A stretch of 50,339 nucleotides of DNA, taken from NCBI RefSeq assembly GCF_001655775.1, contig NZ_LXFF01000017.1:1-50339 (forward strand), in the 5' to 3' direction. Numbering within the stretch: position 1 is the first letter of the stretch; each line of letters opens with the position of its first letter. Made by a program: the position numbers and the translations under genes. This stretch comes from Candidatus Arthromitus sp. SFB-turkey (GTDB taxonomy: Bacteria; Bacillota; Clostridia; Clostridiales; Clostridiaceae). The notes under the pieces are model-generated. The model was not told where the DNA came from, made no database searches, and was given only the letters and a program-made list of their open reading frames with translations. Shown one piece after another: positions 1 through 8,244 of this stretch.

Positions 1-480
1 ACCTGGTTTTACTACATTATTATTAGAAGATCCTGAAGAGCTCGAAGTACCTCCTGGCTTACTAGAACTTGATGATCCTCCTAATGGTTTGTTTGTACTT
101 GTTGTTCCTCCTGTTGTGCCACCTGGTTTACTTGTACTTGAAGTACCTCCTGGCTTACTAGAACTTGATGATCCTCCCAACGGCTTATTTGTACTTGTAC
201 CTGGCTTACTTGTACTTGTACCTGGTTTACTCGTACTTGTGCCTGGTTTAATACCTACACTTGTCCCTGGTTTTGAAACACTTATGGAAGGTTTTTTTAT
301 CGGACTCTTTATTGGTGGTTTTTTTATTGGAATTTTAAACTTTGCCTGAGTTTGCTGCACAGGAATATTTGTTAAAGTTACACCAGTTACAGTTGCCAAA
401 GTCGTTGCAAGGCCTATAGATTTTAAAATTTTCCGTCTTAATTCTTTATCACTACTTGTATGTTCTGTATCCCTCCCCAT
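1..480 (-). CDS. Secreted Ser/Thr/Pro/Gly-rich repeat protein (3' end beyond window)
   Basis: The frame is open from an ATG at 480 to the window edge (160 codons), so the C-terminus is missing. AGGAGG lies 7 bases before the ATG; another ATG 4 bases upstream is in a frame that stops after ten codons. The N-terminus has a charged segment (KELRRKILKS) followed by a hydrophobic stretch ending near QTQA, which looks like an export signal; the RRKILK portion resembles a twin-arginine motif but is not canonical. From about residue 55 the protein is low-complexity, with recurring KPGTSTS, SSSSSKPGG and TNKPLGG units and no cysteine. This suggests a secreted or cell-wall-associated linker or stalk. 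No catalytic domain is visible in the part present. Function unknown. Confidence 0.75.
   Translation of the reverse strand, partial: MGRDTEHTSSDKELRRKILKSIGLATTLATVTGVTLTNIPVQQTQAKFKIPIKKPPIKSPIKKPSISVSKPGTSVGIKPGTSTSKPGTSTSKPGTSTNKPLGGSSSSSKPGGTSSTSKPGGTTGGTTSTNKPLGGSSSSSKPGGTSSSSGSSNNNVVKPG
44..177. repeat. Imperfect 96-bp-period direct repeat inside the repeat protein
   Basis: A stretch starting gaagtacctcctgg at 44 recurs almost unchanged at 140, a period of 96 bases (32 codons). Shorter units built on acttgtacctgg repeat between about 185 and 245. The repeats keep the coding frame, so copy number could change without breaking the protein. Confidence 0.8.
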
Positions 481-584
481 ACATTTTCCTCCTTGAAAGT
501 TTAAATAATACTTTTACTATAAAAAACAAATTTATTTCTATTTTTACAGTTACTTATATATCGTAATTTTTTTAAATTTTTTAA

Positions 585-620
585 TAAAAAAAATGAAAAC
601 TTGATTTCTCAAGTTTTCAT
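585..620 (-). terminator. Rho-independent terminator of the M28-like gene
   Basis: A perfect 12-bp stem (593-604 with 609-620) has a four-base loop. On the minus strand it is followed by a run of about eight T. The stem overlaps the TGA stop codon of the gene at 617-619. Confidence 0.9.
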
Positions 621-2095
621 TTAACTTTTTTATTCATTATTGAAAAAATTATCCTTAATAAAATATACACAACAACCAGTATTACCAAAACAACTGATAA
701 AACTTTAATAAGTTGATCATTTTTATTTAAATCTGTATCTTCTTGAAAATCCCCTTCACTCGCACTAGAGTAATCAAATAAAACATTTTTTATTCCAACT
801 TCAAATTGAGTGTTTTGTATATTTTCTCTTACAGATATATAGTTATCTGTAAATTCTTCTCTATAAGTGTAAACATCAAGTTCATCATTTACAATTACAA
901 ATTCTCCATCACAATCAAAATTAAATTCAAAATCATTTATATTCTTTAAGAATTTAATATCATTAGGAGCACTAAACTCTATTTTATAATTTCCCTCATC
1001 TAAATTTTTAAATTCTACAATTAAATTTTCATCTAAAGTAGATGTTTTTAGTTTTTTACCATCTTTAAATAGAGTATAACTTATTGAACTAGCATTATTT
1101 AAATTTTCCTCTGTCAACACAGTAATTATTTTTATGCTTTTTTCTTTCTTAACAATTCCATTATAAATTAACTCACTTGCCTTAGATAAATTATTTCTTA
1201 CATTATCACCAAATATCTTCATGACTTCGTCATAATTATCATAACTACTTCCATCTATTACTCCAATTTTTTCTCCAGTAGGATCATCTGGTATTTGAAA
1301 TTCTTCATAAACACTATCCCAAGAAGTTGCCTCAATAAATCCATAAGGAACATTACTATACTTAAATGGTACATGTTCTCCAATGTCATATCCAACACCT
1401 TCTGGTATATCGTAATCCTCCATACTTGGACTAGTAGATAAAGATATATTTAATTCTTTAGAAAGCTTCAAATAATCTTCTCGTAAAAATCCTTTCTCTC
1501 CATTATTGGCATAAACATGTAGTTCCTTACCACTACCGATAGAAGATAAATTTAAATAATACATTATTTTATTTAATTCATCTTGAGACCTTGTAGAAAC
1601 ATAATGAGTTGATCCGATATTTCCTTGCTTTCCTGCACCAAATAAAACAAATTTTAAAGTATATGGAAGATCTACATCTTTAAGTTTTTTTGCAAGTTCA
1701 AGTAATAAAGATACACCTGTTGCACATTCAAATCCAGTAGAACCTTTAACTTCTTCTGAATCATAAGCCGCTCCAATTATAACTTCTAAATCACTTGATC
1801 CTTTTTTAGTAGCAATAATATTATGAGATAAATAGTCTCCCTGAGTAAAATTTAAAATTGTATCTTCAGGAAATACAATTTCTTCAAAAGTCGTATCATA
1901 ACCTAAATCTCTCAAAATTCTTCCTAAATAATCCGCTGTATATACTTCTCCTTCTGTAAAAGCAACTCTTTGAATTCTTGAAATTTGTATTAAATACTTA
2001 AGTGCATCTTCTCCAAATCCTACAGCTTGTATAAAAAATCCAAAACTAAATACAAACAAAGAGATAAGAACAAAAAATCTACAAAACTTTCTCAA
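617..2095 (-). CDS. Membrane-anchored M28-like protein with lost catalytic residues
   Basis: 492 aa from a TTG start preceded by GGAAGG. An N-terminal hydrophobic signal or anchor (about 6-25) and a C-terminal membrane segment (about 462-485) frame an M28 (aminopeptidase Y/S) type fold. Family landmarks are recognisable but altered: the HxDS motif reads AYDS (110-113), the usual D-N-A-S-G reads E-C-A-T-G (123-127), the catalytic Glu-Glu after FGA is Gly-Lys (155-156), and the later Asp ligand position falls in a Ser-Ser stretch near 184. Only a late His (241, GEHVPF) remains. It is therefore probably an inactive, surface-exposed homologue used for binding or structure; this is inference from remembered family motifs. 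It is followed by its own terminator and ends in TGA. Confidence 0.75.
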   Translation of the reverse strand: MRKFCRFFVLISLFVFSFGFFIQAVGFGEDALKYLIQISRIQRVAFTEGEVYTADYLGRILRDLGYDTTFEEIVFPEDTILNFTQGDYLSHNIIATKKGSSDLEVIIGAAYDSEEVKGSTGFECATGVSLLLELAKKLKDVDLPYTLKFVLFGAGKQGNIGSTHYVSTRSQDELNKIMYYLNLSSIGSGKELHVYANNGEKGFLREDYLKLSKELNISLSTSPSMEDYDIPEGVGYDIGEHVPFKYSNVPYGFIEATSWDSVYEEFQIPDDPTGEKIGVIDGSSYDNYDEVMKIFGDNVRNNLSKASELIYNGIVKKEKSIKIITVLTEENLNNASSISYTLFKDGKKLKTSTLDENLIVEFKNLDEGNYKIEFSAPNDIKFLKNINDFEFNFDCDGEFVIVNDELDVYTYREEFTDNYISVRENIQNTQFEVGIKNVLFDYSSASEGDFQEDTDLNKNDQLIKVLSVVLVILVVVYILLRIIFSIMNKKVK

Positions 2096-2238
2096 ATATT
2101 CTCATCCTTCCTAACATTGCTAATAATTAATAATTGTTTAATAAGTTAAAACTTTTATCAACTATTCTTTATTTTAAAACTTTTAGTTAATATTATACTT
2201 TATATTTTAAATTTTAGTAAATATTTTAATCACAATAA

Positions 2239-2265
2239 AAGGTAGTTAATTTTTTTAACTACCTT
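2239..2265 (-). terminator. Hairpin terminator after pepF
   Basis: An 11-bp stem (2239-2249 with 2255-2265) has a five-T loop, lying just past the stop of the minus-strand oligoendopeptidase gene. The T tract on the minus strand is short (TTTTATT). The rest of 2096-2238 is AT-rich with no gene seen; it should carry the promoter of the M28-like gene. Confidence 0.7.
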
Positions 2266-2274
2266 AAATCTATT

Positions 2275-4068
2275 TTAAATATTTTTCTCTAAAATATCTA
2301 AAAGTTCAGAGAATCTATTCATAACATTTTGCATAGGTGTTTTCGTTGTCATATCAACACTAGCATCTTTTAAAATCTCAATAGGATAATTGGATCCTCC
2401 CATTTTAAGAAAATTATCAATATAATTTCTTACTGCACTATTTCCTTCATTTAAAATATTTTGAGAAAATGCAAAGCTTGCAGCATATCCAGTTGCATAT
2501 TGGTAAACATAAAATGCAGAATAAAAATGTGGTATACGACTCCACTCAAAAATTATATAATCATCTAAAACCAAGCTCTTACCATAATATTTTTCATTTA
2601 AATCTTTCCATATTGAACAAAAATCATCACTTGTAAGTGGTTTTCCGTTCTCAACCATTTCATGAGTTATAAGTTCAAATTCTGCAAACAACATTTGTCT
2701 AAAAACAGTCGTCCTAATATTTTCAATCTCTTTATTAACAAAATAAAGCTTTTCATTTCCCTTAGAAATATCTTGCATATATTTGTTTAACAAATGCTCA
2801 TTACAAGTCGATGCAATTTCTGCTAAAAATATAGGATATCTATAATTGAAAAAACTTTGATTATTTTTAGAATAATATGAATGAATAGAATGTCCCATCT
2901 CGTGAACAAGCGTAGATACATCATTAAAAGAATTCGAATAATTTAAAAGTATATATGGATATGTATCATAACTTCCAGAAGAATACGCTCCACTTCTCTT
3001 TCCTTTATTTGTATAAACATCTATCCATCTATTATCTACAGCTTCTTTAAAAATATTTAAATATTCATCACCTAGTGGTTTTAAAGCATTAAATGATATT
3101 TCAAGAGCTTTTTCATAAGGAATATCATTATCTAAATTTTCAAAAAGAGGAACATATAAGTCATAACTCATAAGTTTATCAACTTTTAGCATTTTCTTTT
3201 TCAAATCTATATATCTATGAATTTTATCAAAGTTATCATGCATAACTTCAATTGCATTTGTATAAACAGACTTATCTATATTATTCCCAAACAAATTACT
3301 TTCAAGTGAAGAATTAAATTTTTTAGCTCTAGAATATAAAACATCATTAGTAATAGACGTTGATAAACATGTAGCTAATGTATTTTTATAATCTTTATAA
3401 GATGAAAATAGTTTTTCATAAGCATCTTTTCTTACACTTCTATCTTTTGAAGATAAAAAAACACCATAATTTCCTTCATTTAATTGAACTTCTTTGTTAT
3501 CTTCATTAATAATCTTGGGAAATTTCAAATCAACATTTTTAAAAATTCCAGCAATATTATAAGGTGCATCTATTGATGATCCAAACATACTTAAAATCAT
3601 TTCAGCTTCTTCAGATAAAATATGTTCTTTACTTCTAATGAGCCCTTGTATTTTAAATTTAAATTCTTTCAATTTTTCATCATTAACAAGAGAATTTAAA
3701 AAGTTTTCATCTTTACTAATAAGTTCTGTATCTATAAAACTACTTTCTGCTGAAAATTGATAATAAAACTGTTCAATTCTTGTTTGAATTCCCTGATACA
3801 TTGTAACTGAACCATCTTGATCTTTTTTCATATGTGCATAATTCATAAGTTTCATAATAGTTCTAAACACAAATTCTAAATCTTTAAATAAATTCAAAAC
3901 AGTATTGCTATCATTTAATTTACCCTTATACTCAAGGATTTTTTTAGAAAATTCCTTAACCTTTTCAAAATCCTTTTCAAATTCTTCTAAACTACCATAA
4001 ATTTTTTCCAAATTCCACGTATACTTTTCTTCAATATCGTTTCTATTTTCAAAATATTTTATATCCAT
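2275..4068 (-). CDS. pepF: Oligoendopeptidase F (M3B metallopeptidase)
   Basis: 597 aa, full length for the family, ATG start with AGGGG 9 bases upstream. A cytosolic zinc peptidase that cleaves short peptides (typically 7-17 residues) after uptake. The zinc motif HEMGH is at His389/His393, and the downstream Glu ligand lies in the FLAEIASTCNEH segment. The N-terminal helical region typical of PepF (WNLEKIYGSLEEF) is present. It is the most downstream gene of a minus-strand run NdpA-like, second M3 peptidase, alpha/beta hydrolase, pepF, with only 13 bases separating it from the hydrolase stop. A second, divergent M3 peptidase lies 1 kb away. Together they imply a peptide-scavenging role. Confidence 0.93.
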   Translation of the reverse strand: MDIKYFENRNDIEEKYTWNLEKIYGSLEEFEKDFEKVKEFSKKILEYKGKLNDSNTVLNLFKDLEFVFRTIMKLMNYAHMKKDQDGSVTMYQGIQTRIEQFYYQFSAESSFIDTELISKDENFLNSLVNDEKLKEFKFKIQGLIRSKEHILSEEAEMILSMFGSSIDAPYNIAGIFKNVDLKFPKIINEDNKEVQLNEGNYGVFLSSKDRSVRKDAYEKLFSSYKDYKNTLATCLSTSITNDVLYSRAKKFNSSLESNLFGNNIDKSVYTNAIEVMHDNFDKIHRYIDLKKKMLKVDKLMSYDLYVPLFENLDNDIPYEKALEISFNALKPLGDEYLNIFKEAVDNRWIDVYTNKGKRSGAYSSGSYDTYPYILLNYSNSFNDVSTLVHEMGHSIHSYYSKNNQSFFNYRYPIFLAEIASTCNEHLLNKYMQDISKGNEKLYFVNKEIENIRTTVFRQMLFAEFELITHEMVENGKPLTSDDFCSIWKDLNEKYYGKSLVLDDYIIFEWSRIPHFYSAFYVYQYATGYAASFAFSQNILNEGNSAVRNYIDNFLKMGGSNYPIEILKDASVDMTTKTPMQNVMNRFSELLDILEKNI

Positions 4069-4081
4069 TTATCATTACCCC

Positions 4082-5014
4082 TTAATTTAATTTTCTTAAA
4101 AACTCTAACACATCATTAAAAACCGTATACTTATTACTTTCAACAAAAATTTCATGTCTCATATTTTCATAAATTTTATAATGAGAAGAAACTCCATTTT
4201 TTACTAAAGATTTGTTTAATTTCTTAACACCTCTCTTAAAAGAGCAAACCGGATCTAAACTACCTGCAATTATCATAACTTCTAAAGTTTTAGGAATCTT
4301 CTTTATAGAATCTTCTCTTAAAGTGTGTCTTATTCCACAAAATAAATCATGATAAAATTTTAATGTATACTCTTTTATTCTAAGTTCATCTTCACTGTAT
4401 CTTTTAAGTACACTTTTATCACTGGTTGTAAATGCATATTTGTTATCTATAATTCTATCTTCTTTAAAGTTTTTATTCAACACTCTAAACAAATTATTGC
4501 TAACAAACTTATTAGGTTTATTTACATCTCTAAATCCACAAATAGATTTTGTAATTATAACTGGTAAAGTTAAATTTAATTTATTATCTATTCCAATTCC
4601 CGATAAAATTAACCCATCTATTGTATCTCCATAAACTTCTGAATATTTTAAAGATAAATAAGCTCCCATGCTATGCCCTATTAAAAATACTTTTTTATCT
4701 TTAAATTTCCACCTTATAAAAGAATTAATAACCTTCAAATCTTTTACCATTAAAGAAAAATTATTATCCTTAGTATCTACAGAAAAAACTTCTTTGCCTT
4801 TATTATATCTTCCATGACCTCTGTGATCATGTATAAAAACAATGTAAGAATTTTTTACTAATTTTTCTATAAGTTCTAAATAATTTTGACTATATTCTCC
4901 TTTACCATGAGAAATTTGAACTATACCTTTAAATTTTTTAGTGTAATCTCCATAAACATATACATTTAAGTAAAAATTATCGTAACATCTTAACCTAATC
5001 TCTTCCCTATTTAT
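4082..5014 (-). CDS. Alpha/beta hydrolase (lysophospholipase-like), probable AUA start
   Basis: A Hydrolase_4-type serine hydrolase. The nucleophile elbow is GHSMG, an acid Asp sits in AGSLDPVC and the catalytic His in NMRHEIF. The first in-frame ATG (4750) lies just before the nucleophile elbow and would remove the N-terminal half of the fold. Upstream, the same frame is open and encodes real family sequence, including the ISHGKGEYSQNY and HDHRGHGRYNKG segments. The frame continues back to the stop of the preceding gene at 5033 with no ATG, GTG or TTG. A strong GGAGGG lies six bases before an ATA at 5014, so initiation at AUA (310 aa) is proposed; the ATT at 5020 is the alternative. It sits between two M3 peptidase genes. 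The substrate is unknown. Confidence 0.7.
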   Translation of the reverse strand: MNREEIRLRCYDNFYLNVYVYGDYTKKFKGIVQISHGKGEYSQNYLELIEKLVKNSYIVFIHDHRGHGRYNKGKEVFSVDTKDNNFSLMVKDLKVINSFIRWKFKDKKVFLIGHSMGAYLSLKYSEVYGDTIDGLILSGIGIDNKLNLTLPVIITKSICGFRDVNKPNKFVSNNLFRVLNKNFKEDRIIDNKYAFTTSDKSVLKRYSEDELRIKEYTLKFYHDLFCGIRHTLREDSIKKIPKTLEVMIIAGSLDPVCSFKRGVKKLNKSLVKNGVSSHYKIYENMRHEIFVESNKYTVFNDVLEFLRKLN

Positions 5015-5032
5015 AAAAATCCCTCCAATTTT

Positions 5033-6805
5033 TTAACAAACTAATTTTTTATAGTTATTATATTTGTTTTTTAATATTTCTATTGAACTTTCAAAAAATT
5101 CTTTTTTCGTTATATCAATTAAACACATATTACACAAATCTTGTAAATTATTTTTTCCGGAATTTTTTAAGATAAGTTTATATTTTTGATGGAAATCATT
5201 AGAATTATTTAAATAAAGTTTATATAGTCCAAGAGAGAAAAGATGTCCAAATGTGTAAGGAAAATTATAAAAATGATTATCAAAATCATAATAATGAGAT
5301 TTATATATCCATGCTTCTTTAAAATACTCAGAATTCATTGAATCACCGTAAGATAATTCTTGAGATTTTTTCATAATTTCATTTAAATCTTCTGGCGTTA
5401 AAAATTCTTTTTCACACCTTTTAAACACTTCTTTTTCAAATAAAAATCTACTATAAATATCAAGCACTAATTGACATGCATTATTTAATTCATATTCAAG
5501 TATCATAATTTTTTCATTTTCATCTGCCGATTCATAAGCCTTATCACAAATTAATGTTTCAAAAAAAATCGATGCTGTTTCTGCTATAGTCATTGGATAA
5601 ACAGTATTTAATATTCTCTCACTTTTTAAAGTTTCTCCGTGATATGCATGACCTAATTCATGAGCAAGAGTAAAAATACCCTCATAAGAATTAGTATAAT
5701 TTAATAAAATTCTACTTTCTCCAATAGGATTTATATTTGAGCAAAATGCCCCTCCAACTTTTCCTTCATAAATTTCTGAATCAATCCAATTTTTATCAAA
5801 AGCATTTTTTACAAAATCTCCAACTTCATTTGAAAAATCATAAAAGTTTTTAATTAAAAATTCTTTTCCATACTCAAAATCAATTTCCCTATTTAAAGAC
5901 CTTGTTGGTGAAAATAAATCATAAAAATTTATTCTCTCACTTTTATTCCCTAAAAGTTTTGATTTTAACTTTAAGAACTCTCTAAAAAAATCCAAATTTT
6001 CTCTAACAGCATCAAACATAGCATTTAAAATTTCTTCAGATATTCTATTATCTTTTAAACTTCTAGAAAGTGGTGAATCATACCCTCTTTTTTTCGTATC
6101 ATATATAAAACTTTTTTTAATGCTATTAATTGAATAAGCTAAAGGCTCTTCCATAAATTTATATAACCTTTTTTCACTTTCAAAAGCTTTTCTACGAGTT
6201 TTTCTACAAGTGCTTTCAAGTAAACTTCTACATTCTGTTAATGGAATTTCTTTAATAGTACCATCTATTTCCATACTAACCTTATACTTTGATATTAAAG
6301 ATTCTTGAAGAGATGAAAAATAACGTGATCCATAATTATAAAGAGAAGCCATAGTTTCTTCTAAATCCTTTGGAAGTAAATACTTACCCATATGTAAAAA
6401 CTCATTTATTAAAAATCTGTACTCACTTAAAACTTCACTTTTATGTAAAGCTTCTATACAATTTTTTCTCTCTGAAATTATTTTTACAATACTAGAATTT
6501 ATTAAGATAATAGAAACATTTAAATCTTTTAAAATCATTTCATTATCTATTGCCTTCTTATTACTTGAATTAGTAGAAAGATTCAAAAAAACAAAACAAT
6601 ATAATTTTTCATAAAGAGAATATATCTTTTCATATTTAGTAAATATCTCTTCTAAAATCAAAATAAATTTATCCTCATTTAATATACAAAAATCATTCTC
6701 AAAAATTTTATTAATATCTTCTATACTACACTTTAAACTTTCTAAATCTTTCTTATATTCTAAAGAATCAAAACCTTCATATAATGTATCTAAATCCCAC
6801 TTCAA
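5033..6805 (-). CDS. Second M3-family oligoendopeptidase
   Basis: 590 aa from a TTG at 6805. GAGGTG stands six bases before it, whereas a GTG further upstream at 6814 is itself part of that ribosome binding site and has none of its own. The resulting N-terminus MKWDLDTLYEGF matches PepF-type starts. The zinc motif HELGH is at about His382, and the third-ligand region reads TIAETASIFFETL. It is clearly homologous to, but diverged from, the pepF product encoded at 2275-4068. It begins 11 bases after the NdpA-like gene and its stop is in frame with the following hydrolase gene. Likely cytosolic peptide degradation, perhaps with different length or sequence preference. Confidence 0.9.
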   Translation of the reverse strand: MKWDLDTLYEGFDSLEYKKDLESLKCSIEDINKIFENDFCILNEDKFILILEEIFTKYEKIYSLYEKLYCFVFLNLSTNSSNKKAIDNEMILKDLNVSIILINSSIVKIISERKNCIEALHKSEVLSEYRFLINEFLHMGKYLLPKDLEETMASLYNYGSRYFSSLQESLISKYKVSMEIDGTIKEIPLTECRSLLESTCRKTRRKAFESEKRLYKFMEEPLAYSINSIKKSFIYDTKKRGYDSPLSRSLKDNRISEEILNAMFDAVRENLDFFREFLKLKSKLLGNKSERINFYDLFSPTRSLNREIDFEYGKEFLIKNFYDFSNEVGDFVKNAFDKNWIDSEIYEGKVGGAFCSNINPIGESRILLNYTNSYEGIFTLAHELGHAYHGETLKSERILNTVYPMTIAETASIFFETLICDKAYESADENEKIMILEYELNNACQLVLDIYSRFLFEKEVFKRCEKEFLTPEDLNEIMKKSQELSYGDSMNSEYFKEAWIYKSHYYDFDNHFYNFPYTFGHLFSLGLYKLYLNNSNDFHQKYKLILKNSGKNNLQDLCNMCLIDITKKEFFESSIEILKNKYNNYKKLVC

Positions 6806-6816
6806 AAAAATCACCT

Positions 6817-7839
6817 CTATTTTTCATTATAATTTAAAACATACTTAATTATCATATTTAAACTTCCATCACCATTTCTTTTAACTTCAAATCTGTTTAT
6901 ATCGTAAAAAGATTCTTTATTTATATAAAGATCAATATCTCTATCAATTTTTAATCTTATTCTTTCGTATTTTTTATGAATGTAGTCTTTATCAACAACT
7001 ACTTCTCCCTCAATTCCATTTGATTCTATAAAATCAACAAAACTTTCTATTTTATCACTATCATTTTTAAAAACTTCTCTAGCAAACTCATTAATATTTA
7101 AATTTTCTTCATTATTAAGTTTATCTTTAAAAGATTCTCTCACAAAAAACGCACTATCTGCATCATCACGTATATTTTTTCTTGTCCACTTTTCAGCTAC
7201 AGAAATTAATTCTTTAGTTTTAGAATAATCAGAATACACTTTGAAACATTTTAAAAAATCTTCTTTAAAATAATTTGAATTTTCATGGGAATTTTTATAA
7301 TTTTTATCTAAATACAAAAGATTAAAGTTATTTTCCAAATCTTCTATAAACAAACATGATTTCATTACTTTTTGAGAATTACTTGGAAGTGTTATAAATT
7401 GAGGTATTATGTCAATTTGCATTTTATCTTCAACATATTCGATTTTATGTACATAATTTTTAACATAATCTAATTTTATCATACAAAGAGCATATCCAAT
7501 TTCAGTTTTAAGTTTCAAAAACAATAAATCACATGATGAAGAACTCCCCTCTTGTTGTATAATTTCAAAAAACTTTTTTGAAATTTCTTTTGAAACTTCT
7601 ACTAAATTTATTTCATTTTTAAAAAATTTGTTTATATATTCTATAAAATCCGGACTTTCATTAAATTTCCCTAAATTAAGCTCCTCATCTTTTAAAATTT
7701 TTTCAACATGTTTACTTAAAAAAATATTTATATCTTCATTTGATAAATTTAAATAACTTTCATTTAAAATCGGCTCATCACAATTTACATCAAGAACGTG
7801 TATTATTCCTTCTTCTATTTTAAACTCTGTAATTTTCAA
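6817..7839 (-). CDS. Nucleoid-associated protein, NdpA/YejK-like
   Basis: 340 aa, soluble, resembling the 37-kDa nucleoid-associated protein family (NdpA/YejK). Features seen are an N-terminal KITEFKIEEGIIHVLD segment, an acidic middle region, and a C-terminal half carrying IDRDIDLYINKESF and the closing FEVKRNGDGSLNMIIKY strand region. The start is placed at TTG 7839, six to seven bases after GGAGGAG; an upstream TTG at 7854 overlaps that ribosome binding site. It is the first gene of a minus-strand cluster with peptidases and a hydrolase. The family is associated with chromosomal DNA, but its exact role is not settled; assignment is by remembered sequence pattern. Confidence 0.72.
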   Translation of the reverse strand: MKITEFKIEEGIIHVLDVNCDEPILNESYLNLSNEDINIFLSKHVEKILKDEELNLGKFNESPDFIEYINKFFKNEINLVEVSKEISKKFFEIIQQEGSSSSCDLLFLKLKTEIGYALCMIKLDYVKNYVHKIEYVEDKMQIDIIPQFITLPSNSQKVMKSCLFIEDLENNFNLLYLDKNYKNSHENSNYFKEDFLKCFKVYSDYSKTKELISVAEKWTRKNIRDDADSAFFVRESFKDKLNNEENLNINEFAREVFKNDSDKIESFVDFIESNGIEGEVVVDKDYIHKKYERIRLKIDRDIDLYINKESFYDINRFEVKRNGDGSLNMIIKYVLNYNEK

Positions 7840-7954
7840 AGCCCTCTCCTCCAAAATTAATCTCTTAAAATTTAACGTTAAGTAATTTTACAATAAAAAA
7901 TTTATAAATCATAGTATAATGTAAATTATAAAATTAAAAATAGGAGCTAAAATT

Positions 7955-8161
7955 ATGAAATTTTTAAAATTTCTAAAAAAATATATCTATATACCTGTTA
8001 TATTTGTAATTTGTTTTCTATTCTTTTTATCTTTTGCAATAGATCTATCTTTTGGCCTCATTATTTCCACTGCAATTGTTTCATTAATAATAACAACTTT
8101 TTTAACACTTATGATACTTTTAATAAAGTTTCTAATATTTTTAATGAAAGATATTAAATGA
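7955..8161 (+). CDS. Small two-pass membrane protein
   Basis: 68 aa, ATG start with AGGAG eight bases upstream. Two hydrophobic segments (about 12-31 and 34-62) are flanked by lysines (MKFLKFLKKY and the closing KDIK), consistent with a short integral membrane protein. It stands alone, divergent from the NdpA-like gene and convergent with the LacI-type regulator gene, and is followed by a strong hairpin. A TATAAT-like box lies about 40 bases upstream of the ATG. It ends in TGA. Family not recognised. Confidence 0.65.
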   Translation: MKFLKFLKKYIYIPVIFVICFLFFLSFAIDLSFGLIISTAIVSLIITTFLTLMILLIKFLIFLMKDIK

Positions 8162-8182
8162 TAAAATGAATACTTTTAAAAA

Positions 8183-8239
8183 TTAAGAGGGCATTTATAA
8201 AAAAGATTTTTTAATCTCTCCTTATAAATACCCTCTTAA
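8183..8239. terminator. Bidirectional terminator
   Basis: A long inverted repeat: TTAAGAGGG and ATTTATAA on the left pair with TTATAAAT and CCCTCTTAA on the right, with one mismatch between the two blocks. It is flanked by T or A runs on both sides. It serves the small membrane protein gene (plus) and the LacI-type gene (minus). Confidence 0.88.
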
Positions 8240-8244
8240 ATTTT

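Noticed and set aside
89-349. Plus-strand open frame encoding a Pro/Val/Leu-rich 86-aa product
   Set aside because: It is antisense to the secreted repeat protein; its composition simply mirrors the repeats, and it has no ribosome binding site.
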